A stretch of DNA of 52,603 bases from Candidatus Neomarinimicrobiota bacterium (GCA_034716895.1 JAYEKW010000016.1:1-52603), one strand, 5' to 3'. Shown: positions 16,164-25,382, numbered from the stretch's first letter. Numbers and translations are program-made. The notes: generated by a model from the sequence alone, not told the origin.

Positions 16164-17472
16164 ATTCTCAGATTATGCTGTGCTTGCTCGAATGGGCACC
16201 CCGCTGCGTTTGGACGGCAAAGTATCCAATGTCGTTGGTCTTGTCATTGAAGCTTCGCTACCCCACGCTACAATGGGAGAATTATGTCAAATTCACCCAC
16301 GTCACGGATCGGCTATTCGGGCTGAGATCGTAGGGTTTAAAGGTGAAAAAGTATTACTGATGCCCCTGGATCAAACAGTGGGGATAGCACGAGGTAGCCG
16401 AGTAGAACGCAGTCCTCGGCCTCTGTCAGTTGGAGTAGGTCCTGAGTTGTTAGGCCGTGTGATCGATGGACTCGGAAACCCCATTGATGGTAAGGGACCA
16501 ATTTGCGCTGAAAAGCGACAAGCAGTGTATAATTCACCACCCAATCCTTTGACTCGTGAAAGGATCCAGGATATTCTGCCCACGGGCATTCGCAGTATTG
16601 ATGGCCTGGTTACCATTGGTCGAGGTCAACGCATTGGTATTTTTGCCGGTTCCGGAGTTGGAAAAAGTGTCCTGCTGGGCATGATAGCGCGCTATACAGA
16701 AGCTGATGTCAATGTGATCGCCTTAATTGGTGAACGTGGTCGTGAAGTTCGAGAGTTCATCGAAAGAGATCTCGGTCCCGCTGGCTTAAAACGCTCTGTT
16801 GTTATTGTAGCAACCTCGGATCAAGCAGCTATGGTCAGAGTAAAAGGTGCCCTGATCGCAACTGCCATTGCTGAATATTTCAGAGATCAGAATAAAAATG
16901 TTATGTTGCTCATGGATTCACTCAGTAGAGTTGCAATGGCTCAACGCGAAATTGGTCTTGCTGTTGGTGAACCCCCAACAACCAAAGGTTATACCCCCTC
17001 AGTATTTGCGTTATTGCCCCGTCTATTGGAACGTGCTGGTACAGCAGATAGTGGCAGCATCACGGGACTATATTCGGTTCTGGTAGAAGGGGATGATATG
17101 GATGAGCCCATAAGTGATGCATCGCGAGCAATTCTGGATGGGCATATCGTACTTTCAAGACGTTTGGCTACCCGGGGTCAATATCCTGCCATAGATGTGA
17201 ATGAGAGCATCAGTCGGTTAAGAACAGAGGTTGTTACAGATGAACAACTGAGTCAGTCTCAAGCCGTTCTTGAGATGCTCGCCGATTATCGTGATTCAGA
17301 AGATATCATAAATATTGGTGCCTATGTCGCTGGAAGCAATCCCGAGGTTGACCGAGCTATTGAAAAGATCGCAGCCATTAAAACATTCTTAAAACAGGAC
17401 ATGCGTGATTCAGCTCCTTTTCAGGATACGCTTGCCAAGTTGCAGGAAACCGTACAGGGCTCAGTACAATGA
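16144..17472 (+). CDS. fliI: flagellum-specific ATP synthase FliI
   Basis: 442 residues. Walker A GSGVGKS, Walker B LLMDSLSR and the family block SITGLYSVLVEGDDMDEPI are present. It is the ATPase of the flagellar type III export system, forming a hexamer at the export gate with FliH and FliJ. The ATG at 16144 lies inside the end of fliH with AAGGA upstream. The stop overlaps the fliJ start (ATGA). Confidence 0.97.
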   Translation: MQQILDRFSDYAVLARMGTPLRLDGKVSNVVGLVIEASLPHATMGELCQIHPRHGSAIRAEIVGFKGEKVLLMPLDQTVGIARGSRVERSPRPLSVGVGPELLGRVIDGLGNPIDGKGPICAEKRQAVYNSPPNPLTRERIQDILPTGIRSIDGLVTIGRGQRIGIFAGSGVGKSVLLGMIARYTEADVNVIALIGERGREVREFIERDLGPAGLKRSVVIVATSDQAAMVRVKGALIATAIAEYFRDQNKNVMLLMDSLSRVAMAQREIGLAVGEPPTTKGYTPSVFALLPRLLERAGTADSGSITGLYSVLVEGDDMDEPISDASRAILDGHIVLSRRLATRGQYPAIDVNESISRLRTEVVTDEQLSQSQAVLEMLADYRDSEDIINIGAYVAGSNPEVDRAIEKIAAIKTFLKQDMRDSAPFQDTLAKLQETVQGSVQ

Positions 17473-17924
17473 CGAAAGCTTTCAATTTCTCATTGCAGAA
17501 GGTTTTGGATATTCGAGGGATCGTTGAAGATGCCAAGGCAGCTGATCTTCAAAAGGCACAGGCGGAAACTGAGTTGGAAAAACAGAGATTGACATTGGTT
17601 CAAACCGAGAAGGAAAACCTGGTCAATAGTAGCGACGAAGCAGCTCACACAGGCAGTGTCACCATAGGTGAGCTAAGTAATCGGACAGCCTACGTGGATC
17701 AACTCTCTGATAAAATTAAAGAGCATGATGAAGCTGTGGCGACCAGTGAGCTGAAAACAGATGAGCAGCGACAACTCTATATCAAGGCTTCCAAGGATAA
17801 AATGGTCATGGAGAAGCTTAAAGAGCATCACCATGATGCCTTTAAGAAGAAAAATAATCAGGATCAGGTAAAAGAAGAAAGTGAGATTGCCGCTCGCACT
17901 ATTCAAAACGAGGAGGATGCATGA
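17469..17924 (+). CDS. fliJ: flagellar export protein FliJ
   Basis: 151 residues, almost wholly coiled coil, starting FNFSLQKVLDIRG as FliJ proteins do (F-x-F-x-L-x-x-V-L-x-x-R). FliJ is the central stalk of the FliI ring and an escort for chaperones. It overlaps fliI and the next gene by four bases each. Its sequence is poorly conserved, so the call rests on the N-terminus, size, coiled coil and place after fliI. Confidence 0.88.
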   Translation: MTKAFNFSLQKVLDIRGIVEDAKAADLQKAQAETELEKQRLTLVQTEKENLVNSSDEAAHTGSVTIGELSNRTAYVDQLSDKIKEHDEAVATSELKTDEQRQLYIKASKDKMVMEKLKEHHHDAFKKKNNQDQVKEESEIAARTIQNEEDA

Positions 17925-18469
17925 AACAAATCATCATGTGGTCTCTAATGATTGTGGCTTTGTTTGTAGTGTTGATCGCTGTAGCATTTTTTGCCCTTGG
18001 TTTTATGACACCTGACCCCAATGAAACAGGCCAGACACTGGCAGTATCAGAAAATGAATTGGCTAGTACAGACACAACGCAAGGTGTACAGCCAAAGATC
18101 AGTAAAGCAGATTCATTACAAATAATCATAAATGATCTTACCAATACTTTGTTCTTCGCCAGAGTCACTCTGGATAGCTTGAATGATGAACTAAGTATTA
18201 AAGAGGGAATAATTCAGGGGCACGTTTTGCAAGTTGAATCTCTGAAATCGAACTTGCAAACCCTCCAGGACAAGCATGTTTCTATCAAAGAACTGGCAAA
18301 AACCTATGAGACAATGAAAGTCGCCGAGATCAAGCCAATTTTAGAGAGAGTGGATGACAAAACCATTATTGCCATCTATCAAAATATGAGTGGCCGTAGC
18401 AGGAAGAACCTGATGAAGGCTCTGAATAGTGAACGAGCAGCCCACCTAACCATAAAACTTGCAGGGTGA
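17921..18469 (+). CDS. MotE-like flagellar protein with MgtE_N-type domain
   Basis: 182 residues. One N-terminal membrane segment (about 5-27) is followed by a coiled coil (about 60-120) and a C-terminal helical domain (YETMKVAEIKPILERVDDKTI, then NMSGRSRKNLMKALN) resembling the MgtE N-terminal domain found in MotE/YlxF proteins. MotE of alphaproteobacteria is a periplasmic chaperone for MotC; homologues lie between fliJ and fliK in many species. A GGAGG site precedes the start. The function in this lineage is inferred from position and domain. Confidence 0.8.
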   Translation: MKQIIMWSLMIVALFVVLIAVAFFALGFMTPDPNETGQTLAVSENELASTDTTQGVQPKISKADSLQIIINDLTNTLFFARVTLDSLNDELSIKEGIIQGHVLQVESLKSNLQTLQDKHVSIKELAKTYETMKVAEIKPILERVDDKTIIAIYQNMSGRSRKNLMKALNSERAAHLTIKLAG

Positions 18470-18474
18470 TCAAT

Positions 18475-20859
18475 ATGAATCATAAAGTACCAATTGTTGA
18501 ATTGAAAAATCCCAAGAATGAGGCGGTGGCACATCCCGGAAAGACCAGAGAGGGTGGCGAATTTCCTTACGATGATCTCTTGAAAACGGGTTCACCCACT
18601 GAGGAAATAATTCAAAAGACAAGAGGGTCGAACCAGGCCAACATATTTGTGAATGCACGTTTTGGTAAAAACGGAAAAAAGATACCTCTCAAAGCCAAAC
18701 CAATTTTGGATACAAGAAATATATCACAAAACCAGAAGCGACCTTCCCCACAGGTCAAAGCAGAATCTGGAGATGATCAAAAGGCTGAAGTAAAACCCGG
18801 ATCCAGAGCTTCCGAACCAGTCAAAACGTTGTTTGAAGCTGACCGGGGAACACCCGCTGATGAGACTAAGCTTGTGGCGAGATCAAAGACATCAGATCAA
18901 ACAAAGAATACTGGAAAACGCGGGATGCAGGAGATGGATACCGTCCCTGCAAATCCGTTGATGAAACCTGATGCGAACGTTCTCATTAACCCAGGGAAAG
19001 AAAACTCAAAGGAAAATCTACAAGCCCAATTAAAGACCAGAATAGCAAGATCTGCAAATGTCAAAGTTGGGATTGAACCGGATCGGCGCATTTCAGATAA
19101 GCTTAAGGCAGGTTTAAATGATGCAAAACAGAGATCAGGTATAGATCGATCAGAAAACATTGTGACAACCAAGCCAGCCCCCATGAAAAATGAGACTCAG
19201 AATACCACTCCACCTGACCTGAGGGAGGGTTCTCAACAGAACCGGAATCCTGGTCATAATATGACCCAACCTGCATCTGAGGGACAGAAAATTGCAAATG
19301 CACAAGCTATACCAATAAAGGACAGGGCACCGGCATCTGCAAATAGTCATCCGGTTGGGGAAAAAAGCACAACCGTTCAGGAGCCGTCCAAGATCAATGC
19401 TGGTAAAAATTCTGCCGCTGAGCAACCCACTATGAAGATGACAAAAAGGTCTCAGGGAAACCTGGAGAAGTCAACAGTCAGATCAAATAGCCGCGATTCA
19501 CAACAAATTGTCAGAGAGTCTAAGACCGTTATCGGGCAGATTAATTCGAAGTCAAAACAGATGCCCATCTCAACTCCCGAGCCGAAAGATACACCGGCTG
19601 ATCGAACCCATAACAAGCCAAGTAGACCTGAAAAGGTTGAAGTAGTTCAATCTGTTGAACCACTTCAGAAAGCAGGAAAACAGACAGCGCCAGATACTAT
19701 TTCGCCAACCAGACCCGTTGTGGAAGCAAGCTCAGTTCAGAAAACAAATGGGTCGGAGGAATCCAAGCCAATCAAGTCCAAAAGCAATCCCGTATCTGAA
19801 AAATCTATTGAGAATCATAGCTCGGATCGGGTGTCAAAATCGTCGGAATCAAAGGCACAACAGGCTTCGAAGGTTAATCATATACAAAATACAGTATCCC
19901 ACGCGGTTGATCGCCGGGTTATTACCAGCGGTTCAGTGCCTGTGGCTAGAGAAGCCATAAATCAAGACCTGGAAATTGTACAGAAACAAGAAGTTGCACC
20001 AGATTCTGAAAAGATCATCAAGCAAAGCAGTGCGGCAATGATCATGGGTGAGGCAGACAAACCTAAATCTGCAAAATCACGAAAACAGTCCCAGACTACC
20101 AAGCGTGGCGTAAGCCGAAAGACAAATATCTCGCCTACAGAACATCTCCGAACCAGGCAGATCAAAAAAATATATGGAACACAAGCAGTTCATGAAAAAG
20201 TCGTTGATCCCTTGAGTGATAATTCTACGGATATCTTAAAACAACAGTTGCATGAAAGAATAAATGTTCTGAAGAAAGCACAGGAGTCTATAACGAATAG
20301 CCCGGAACAACAATCCGATCAAAATTTTAATCGGGATGTGTCCATGAAGGCTAATCCAGGTTTAAACGTTTCCCCAGGCACGGAGACGAGTGGATTCTAT
20401 TCCAGAACAAATGCTGCTCTATTTACCCGTAGTTTTGCCTCTGAAATGGTGGAAAAGATTCGAGCTATAACTGATAGCAAGTTGACTGGCAATGGAGGGT
20501 TGAAAACCAGCTTTGTAGTTGACGGTGGTCAGATGGGCCAGCTGGATATTGAATTTCAGCAAGAATCGAGTAAGGAACAGGTGACCATCTTTGTAGATAG
20601 TGAAAATTCCCGGATCGATCTCATGCGATTGATGCCACAGATCGAAGATAATCTTCAGCAACGCGGGTTCAGCTTTGCCGGGTTGGATGTTGAAGTAAGG
20701 AGTGACCAAAAAGAGAGTGATTCGGCTAATAATGCCGAGAAAGACAGCTCTCATTCAGATAAACAGGAAGTAACCTCATCAGAGAAAGGGATGAGTGATG
20801 AAAGTAAGTCAGTCACAAACCGTAATTATGGCTACAACACTATGGAAGTGTTGGCCTAA
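18475..20859 (+). CDS. fliK: flagellar hook-length control protein FliK
   Basis: About 794 residues, nearly twice the enterobacterial FliK (405). Residues 1-620 are low complexity, rich in Lys, Ser, Pro, Gln and Glu with almost no hydrophobic core, as in the secreted molecular ruler. The C-terminal domain (about 660-745, GGLKTSFVVDGGQMGQLDIEF, then MRLMPQIEDNLQQRGF) is the FliK substrate-switch domain that meets FlhB. The long ruler may imply a long hook, but no such rule is proven. GGGTGA lies just before the ATG at 18475; GTG 18466 would add three residues. Confidence 0.9.
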   Translation: MNHKVPIVELKNPKNEAVAHPGKTREGGEFPYDDLLKTGSPTEEIIQKTRGSNQANIFVNARFGKNGKKIPLKAKPILDTRNISQNQKRPSPQVKAESGDDQKAEVKPGSRASEPVKTLFEADRGTPADETKLVARSKTSDQTKNTGKRGMQEMDTVPANPLMKPDANVLINPGKENSKENLQAQLKTRIARSANVKVGIEPDRRISDKLKAGLNDAKQRSGIDRSENIVTTKPAPMKNETQNTTPPDLREGSQQNRNPGHNMTQPASEGQKIANAQAIPIKDRAPASANSHPVGEKSTTVQEPSKINAGKNSAAEQPTMKMTKRSQGNLEKSTVRSNSRDSQQIVRESKTVIGQINSKSKQMPISTPEPKDTPADRTHNKPSRPEKVEVVQSVEPLQKAGKQTAPDTISPTRPVVEASSVQKTNGSEESKPIKSKSNPVSEKSIENHSSDRVSKSSESKAQQASKVNHIQNTVSHAVDRRVITSGSVPVAREAINQDLEIVQKQEVAPDSEKIIKQSSAAMIMGEADKPKSAKSRKQSQTTKRGVSRKTNISPTEHLRTRQIKKIYGTQAVHEKVVDPLSDNSTDILKQQLHERINVLKKAQESITNSPEQQSDQNFNRDVSMKANPGLNVSPGTETSGFYSRTNAALFTRSFASEMVEKIRAITDSKLTGNGGLKTSFVVDGGQMGQLDIEFQQESSKEQVTIFVDSENSRIDLMRLMPQIEDNLQQRGFSFAGLDVEVRSDQKESDSANNAEKDSSHSDKQEVTSSEKGMSDESKSVTNRNYGYNTMEVLA

Positions 20860-20874
20860 GGAAAGGAGGAAGCC

Positions 20875-21570
20875 ATGACTGATATCTCGAGTATAACCGG
20901 TGGCGGTGGTAGCCAGATGTTTTCGAATACCAACGATGTTGGGAACATATCTCAGCAGGATTTTCTGATGTTGCTGATCGCACAATTGCGACATCAGGAT
21001 CCAATGGAACCGGCAGACAGTCAAGAATTTGCATCTCAATTAGCCCAATTCACATCGTTGGAGGAGCTTCAACAACTGAATCGGACATCCACTCAGGGTG
21101 TAGAGACCAACTTGATGCTGTCACAGACGATCAACAACACCATGGCCGCAACCATGATAGGCAAGGAAGTCAAAGCTATGGGCGATACCGTTATTCTGGA
21201 ACATGGGGCAGAGCCCCCGATCAGCTTCCAAACGGGTGGTTTTGCCGATGATGTTGATATTTCCATCAGGGATGCAGCCGGAAATGTAGTGGACACTATC
21301 AGTATGCAATCAGTTGCTAAGGGTGATCACACGGTCACCTGGGATGCGATTGGTAATAATGGAAATGCATTGCCACCTGGAGAATATACTTTTTCAGTTG
21401 AAGCTACCAATGCTGCAGGTGAAACCATTGCAAGCGATACGGTCATGATCGGCCTTATCGAGGCAGTCAGGTATACAAATGCTGGAGCAATTTTTATCGT
21501 GAACGGGGAAGAGATTCCTTTTTCATCGGTACTTGAGCTTGGTGAGCCTGAACCAGAAGATCTGGGTTAA
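20875..21570 (+). CDS. flgD: flagellar hook-cap protein FlgD
   Basis: 231 residues. The N-terminus has the FlgD signature FLMLLIAQLRHQDPMEPADSQ followed by FASQLAQFTSLEELQ; the rest has the tudor/FnIII-like parts (ISIRDAAGNVVDT, VTWDAIGNNGNALPPGEYTFSV). FlgD caps the growing hook. The binding site AAAGGAGG is the strongest in the operon. The end is acidic (GEPEPEDLG). Confidence 0.95.
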   Translation: MTDISSITGGGGSQMFSNTNDVGNISQQDFLMLLIAQLRHQDPMEPADSQEFASQLAQFTSLEELQQLNRTSTQGVETNLMLSQTINNTMAATMIGKEVKAMGDTVILEHGAEPPISFQTGGFADDVDISIRDAAGNVVDTISMQSVAKGDHTVTWDAIGNNGNALPPGEYTFSVEATNAAGETIASDTVMIGLIEAVRYTNAGAIFIVNGEEIPFSSVLELGEPEPEDLG

Positions 21571-21572
21571 TT

Positions 21573-21986
21573 ATGAAATTAGCTGAACTTCAGATCAGAC
21601 AGGCTGGATTACCGCTTAGACCGGATCAAATACGGGGACCCCAGGGAACCCGGGAGAGCCAAAAATCAAAAAATGTTCAGGATGGTCAACCATCTTTTAA
21701 TGACATTCTGAATCAGAAAGTTGCGGAACGATCAAAACTCAAATTCAGCGCACATGCAATTAAACGTATGGACCAGAGAGATATGCATCCCTCGCAGATC
21801 GACTTGGAACGGCTGAATGAAGGGTTTGAAAAAGCCCGTGCCAAAGGAGCACAGTCATCTCTGATCCTGGTGGATGAGATGGCGTATGTAGTGAGCGTCA
21901 AAAATGAGACGGTGATCACTGCATTGGATAGAGATGCTGCACAGGGGAACGTTTTCTCCAATATAGACAGTGTAGCCATCGTTTAA
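21573..21986 (+). CDS. TIGR02530-type flagellar operon protein
   Basis: 137 residues. The block LKFSAHAIKRMDQRDM followed by the closing region VVSVKNETVITALDRD matches the conserved flagellar operon protein family TIGR02530, usually found between flgD and flgE as here. The N-terminal 50 residues are polar and variable. It starts two bases after flgD. The function is not established; its fixed place suggests a role in hook assembly or control. Confidence 0.85.
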   Translation: MKLAELQIRQAGLPLRPDQIRGPQGTRESQKSKNVQDGQPSFNDILNQKVAERSKLKFSAHAIKRMDQRDMHPSQIDLERLNEGFEKARAKGAQSSLILVDEMAYVVSVKNETVITALDRDAAQGNVFSNIDSVAIV

Positions 21987-22018
21987 CAAATCGGGTTGGA
22001 CCCTAACGGGAAACCCTC

Positions 22019-22044
22019 GACCCACCGAATGATTGACGTGGGTC
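22019..22044 (+). promoter_or_regulatory. hairpin just upstream of the flgE ribosome binding site
   Basis: GACCCAC (22019-22025) pairs exactly with GTGGGTC (22038-22044) around a 12-base loop, and the flgE binding site AGGAAAGGA follows at once. The preceding bases (21993-22018) hold further GGG and CCC runs that could pair in other ways, so alternative folds are possible. With no T tract, translational control is more likely than termination. Confidence 0.45.
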
Positions 22045-22057
22045 AGGAAAGGAACAA

Positions 22058-23671
22058 ATGAACGAAGCATTATCGTCAGCATTAGCAGGATTACAGGGAC
22101 AAATGAGGACTTTGGAACTCCTGGGAAGCAACATTGCCAATATCAATACAATTGGTTATAAAAGCAGCCGGATGACCTTCCTGGAAGCACTGGGACAGGT
22201 TATTGATGTTGAATACACACCCTTCGCTCAGGGTGATCTGGAAGCCACTGGTTTCCAAACAGACCTAGCCATTCGTGGTGAGAGCTTTTTCGTAGTTGAT
22301 ACCCATGAAGATGACCGCTACTTCACCAGAGCAGGTGCCTTCTTTTTTGATCAGGAAGGTACTCTGGTCAACAGTAGTGGCTACACAGTGCAGGGTTGGA
22401 TGGCTAATATCAATGGAGAGGAAGAAGTGCAAACTCTAGCCAATCTTGAGGATATTACTCTTGACTCGAATTTAAAGGCAGAGGCACTGGCAACCCAAAA
22501 TCTGTGGTTATCCGGTAACCTGTCATCTGGTATGAATCCAGTTGCCCAGATCTGGACCGCAGGCTTTCCCTTCACCACAGCTGCCTCCGATGGGGAGGAA
22601 TATGCAGTTGGAGCAACTGAATTAAATGACCTTGATGAGATATCTGGAGCAGAATTACTGGAAGATGGTGATCAAATTGTCCTGACCGGAACAGATGATG
22701 AAGGGGGAGCCATTAGCACTACCTTCACTTATGGGCTGGGAAATGACGGGACTACGTTAGATGATCTGCTTGCTGTTATCAATAATACGACTCCTGGTGT
22801 TGGTTGGGGTGCCTTTGCTCAGGCATCATTAGTGGATGGTAAAGTAGTCCTGGAGGATGACGTGCCTGGTGATAGCGAAACATCCATCAACATGTACGCC
22901 GAGGAAGCCAATGCAGGATCTCTTTCCATTCCCTACTATGAAGAGACCTCAGAAGGATTCACAGGTCGGGTATCAACTTCGGCTGTTATCTATGATACAT
23001 TGGGTGAAAGCCACAATCTGGTATTCGAATTTGTAAAGACCGAAAATCCAGGACAATGGACCTGGACTGTGACACCTTCAGGAGATGAGCAGATAGATAG
23101 CGAGAATACAACCGGTTCCATCTATTTCAACGATGTGGGTCAAGTAACCTCTTTCATATACGATAATGGATATAGTCGCATTGAAATGCAGCCTGAAAGT
23201 GGGGGTGCTGAAGTGCTCCTCCAAGTTCATGTCAGTGGTGCCGATCAGTTTACCGGTATTACTCAATTCAATTCGACTTCAACTCTGTCCGTCAGGGAAC
23301 ATGATGGGCGGTCCACCGGTGAATTGACCGGTTATGAAATTGAGGAAGATGGGTCGATCATGGGCAGTTTCAGCAACGGTGTGAGCTTAAAATTAGCTCA
23401 GATCGCTGTGGCTGAATTCACGAACCCCAGTGCATTGGCCAAGGTCAGCGGTAGTAACTTCATCGAAACCATTAAAAGTGGTGAAGTGCATATCGGCAAG
23501 GCTGATAAGTTCGGATCAACGGTTGAACAGGGCTATCTCGAGTTGTCTAATGTAGACGTCGCTGAGCAGTTCTCCCAGATCATCGAGGCGCAACGAGCAT
23601 TCCAGGCCTCCTCGCGAGTGCTCTCAACCTTGAACCAGGTGATCCAGGAATCAACCAAGTTAGGCCTCTAG
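22058..23671 (+). CDS. flgE: flagellar hook protein FlgE
   Basis: 537 residues. The N-terminal D0 motif is LLGSNIANINTIGYKSSR, followed by DLAIRGESFFVVD; the C-terminal D0 helix reads GYLELSNVDVAEQFSQIIEAQRAFQASSRVLSTLNQVIQE. The middle (about 190-420) is variable, acidic and Gly-rich, as expected for surface-exposed D2/D3 domains. It is the main hook subunit. It is longer than E. coli FlgE (402) because of the central insertion. AGGAAAGGA precedes the ATG. Confidence 0.95.
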   Translation: MNEALSSALAGLQGQMRTLELLGSNIANINTIGYKSSRMTFLEALGQVIDVEYTPFAQGDLEATGFQTDLAIRGESFFVVDTHEDDRYFTRAGAFFFDQEGTLVNSSGYTVQGWMANINGEEEVQTLANLEDITLDSNLKAEALATQNLWLSGNLSSGMNPVAQIWTAGFPFTTAASDGEEYAVGATELNDLDEISGAELLEDGDQIVLTGTDDEGGAISTTFTYGLGNDGTTLDDLLAVINNTTPGVGWGAFAQASLVDGKVVLEDDVPGDSETSINMYAEEANAGSLSIPYYEETSEGFTGRVSTSAVIYDTLGESHNLVFEFVKTENPGQWTWTVTPSGDEQIDSENTTGSIYFNDVGQVTSFIYDNGYSRIEMQPESGGAEVLLQVHVSGADQFTGITQFNSTSTLSVREHDGRSTGELTGYEIEEDGSIMGSFSNGVSLKLAQIAVAEFTNPSALAKVSGSNFIETIKSGEVHIGKADKFGSTVEQGYLELSNVDVAEQFSQIIEAQRAFQASSRVLSTLNQVIQESTKLGL

Positions 23672-23703
23672 AATAGAGTGATTTGACAACGTTTGATGGT
23701 AAA

Positions 23704-23738
23704 GAGGGTGGTTTCGGCTTTGAATCGAAACCACCCTC
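23704..23738 (+). promoter_or_regulatory. strong hairpin between flgE and motA
   Basis: GAGGGTGGTTTCG (23704-23716) is perfectly complementary to CGAAACCACCCTC (23726-23738) with a nine-base loop, a 13-bp stem. No T run follows, so it is not a classic terminator. It may set the 3' end of a stable flgE mRNA or lower motA/motB expression. Confidence 0.65.
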
Positions 23739-23772
23739 CACCTGTTACGAAAACATGAAAGGTGTAAGCTAG

Positions 23773-24543
23773 ATGGATCTGGCAACGATAATCGGAATCT
23801 TTAGTGGAATGGGACTGGTCACCTATACTATCCTGAGTGGTGCTGGCGATGCTGGTATATTTATTCACATTCCTTCTTTGGCTGTTGTCGTAGGAGGTTC
23901 TATTGCAGCTACTCTGGTTCACACACCCCTGAGCAATTTTATCAGCACCATGAAAGTAGTTGGCAATGCTTTTAAAGTAGAAGCAGCTAAAGAACCTGAG
24001 ATCATTGAACAATTTGTGGATCTGGCCAAGAAAGCACGACGGGAGGGAATTCTGGCTATTGACCGGGAGCTGGCCAATATCGAAGATGATTTTATGCGTG
24101 TTGGTCTGGAAATGGCAGTTGATGGATCTGAACCTGAAACGATTAGGGGAGTCCTGGAGACGGAATTACAGTATCTAATTGAAAGGCATAAACGGGGTAA
24201 ACAAATATTCTCATCTTTAGGCATGTATGCACCGTCCTTTGGTATGATCGGTACTCTGATCGGCCTGATTGCCATGCTTCAGAATTTGGATGATCCTTCA
24301 AACATTGGTGGTGGTATGTCGGTTGCTCTGATCACCACATTTTATGGATCACTATTCGCAAACCTTTTTTTCCTCCCTTTGGCTGGGAAGTTGCAAAATC
24401 GGTCAGATGAGGAGATCGTCAGGAAAGAAATGATCATTGAAGGTGTTTTAGCGATCCAGTATGGCGAACACCCAAAGAATATCCACCGTAAACTATTAAA
24501 CTTTATTGCACCAAAAAATCGTCCTGAAGAGGATGAAGCTTAG
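23773..24543 (+). CDS. motA: flagellar stator protein MotA, PomA-like
   Basis: 256 residues with four membrane segments. It starts MDLATIIGIFSGMG, includes VVVGGSIAATLV, the cytoplasmic loop with charged residues (KARREGILAIDREL) and the block YAPSFGMIGTLIGLIAMLQNLDDP. These match PomA of the sodium-driven Vibrio motor closely, more than the E. coli proton-driven MotA. Together with the next gene it forms the torque-generating stator. It is separated from flgE by 100 bases containing a strong hairpin. Confidence 0.95.
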   Translation: MDLATIIGIFSGMGLVTYTILSGAGDAGIFIHIPSLAVVVGGSIAATLVHTPLSNFISTMKVVGNAFKVEAAKEPEIIEQFVDLAKKARREGILAIDRELANIEDDFMRVGLEMAVDGSEPETIRGVLETELQYLIERHKRGKQIFSSLGMYAPSFGMIGTLIGLIAMLQNLDDPSNIGGGMSVALITTFYGSLFANLFFLPLAGKLQNRSDEEIVRKEMIIEGVLAIQYGEHPKNIHRKLLNFIAPKNRPEEDEA

Positions 24544-24549
24544 ATAGAT

Positions 24550-25266
24550 ATGAAGAAAAAAGTTGAAAAGCCTGAGGACGTCCCAACCTCTCCATTTTGG
24601 ATGGCCACCTATGGTGATATGGTAACCCTCTTATTATGTTTTTTCATTCTTATGATCTCCTATGCCAATATGGACGAACGCAAATGGGCTATGGCTTCAA
24701 AATCGCTTCAGGGAGCCTTAGGTGTTCTAGAGGAATACAAGGTAGAGATGCAGATGATGCAGGAATCGCCTGGTGGGGAAGATGATATGCTCATACGATC
24801 AGAGATCTACGAGAATATCGCTGAATTTGAAAAGCAGATCGTTGCTGAGATAAATAGTGGGGACATTACTGTTGAATCCATTAAGAATGGATTGCTGATC
24901 AGAATGGGGAGTAAATTGTTGTTCAACTCAGCTGAGGCCAAATTAAAGCCAGAAGCACTTCCCATATTGAAATTAATCGCGAAGACAACCAAGGATCACG
25001 CTACTGAGATTTTGGTGGCTGGGCATACTGATAATATTCCAATCAATTCACAACAATATCCATCCAACTGGGAACTGTCAGGCAGTAGAGCAATGAGTGT
25101 TGTAAATTATCTCATTGCTGAAGCAGGAATATCTCCAGAAATTCTGGCTGCAACAGCGTATGGCGAATATCGTCCGTTAGTACCCAATGAAACCGCTGAA
25201 CAGCGCAAAACAAACCGTCGAGTTGAATTTGCTGTAACATGGTCTATCCCGGAATATGAGTATTAA
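24550..25266 (+). CDS. motB: flagellar stator protein MotB, PomB-like
   Basis: 238 residues. A short cytoplasmic N-terminus, then one membrane segment with the ion-carrying Asp23 in YGDMVTLLLCFFILMISY, a plug/linker and an OmpA-like peptidoglycan-binding domain (about 110-230: AGHTDNIPI, LSGSRAMSVVNYL, KTNRRVEF). The TLLLCFF pattern around Asp23 resembles sodium-type PomB rather than proton-type MotB. It is the last gene of operon B, followed by a terminator. Confidence 0.95.
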   Translation: MKKKVEKPEDVPTSPFWMATYGDMVTLLLCFFILMISYANMDERKWAMASKSLQGALGVLEEYKVEMQMMQESPGGEDDMLIRSEIYENIAEFEKQIVAEINSGDITVESIKNGLLIRMGSKLLFNSAEAKLKPEALPILKLIAKTTKDHATEILVAGHTDNIPINSQQYPSNWELSGSRAMSVVNYLIAEAGISPEILAATAYGEYRPLVPNETAEQRKTNRRVEFAVTWSIPEYEY

Positions 25267-25290
25267 TCTCGGTTTACATTTTCCTAATTA

Positions 25291-25314
25291 ACGTCCCGAT
25301 GGGGCGTTTTTTTT
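25291..25314 (+). terminator. intrinsic terminator of operon B
   Basis: ACGTCCC (25291-25297) pairs with GGGGCGT (25301-25307), one T-G pair included, with a short loop, then a run of eight T. It lies 25 bases after the motB stop codon. Confidence 0.85.
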
Positions 25315-25362
25315 ACTTTTAATAGTGTTTGATGTTCGAGCTTATACCACAATACCAATTCA

Positions 25363-25375
25363 GGAAAAATATCTT
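25363..25375. promoter_or_regulatory. degenerate enhancer-like site next to site 4
   Basis: GGAAAAATATCTT matches the left arm and A/T centre of the palindrome. Its centre (25369) is 20 bases from that of the perfect site at 25389, close to two helical turns. Confidence 0.35.
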
Positions 25376-25382
25376 TTGGAAG

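Noticed and set aside
16194-16210. Sigma-54-like spacing of GG and GC inside fliI
   Set aside because: It lies in the coding part of fliI and lacks TGGCA; likely chance.
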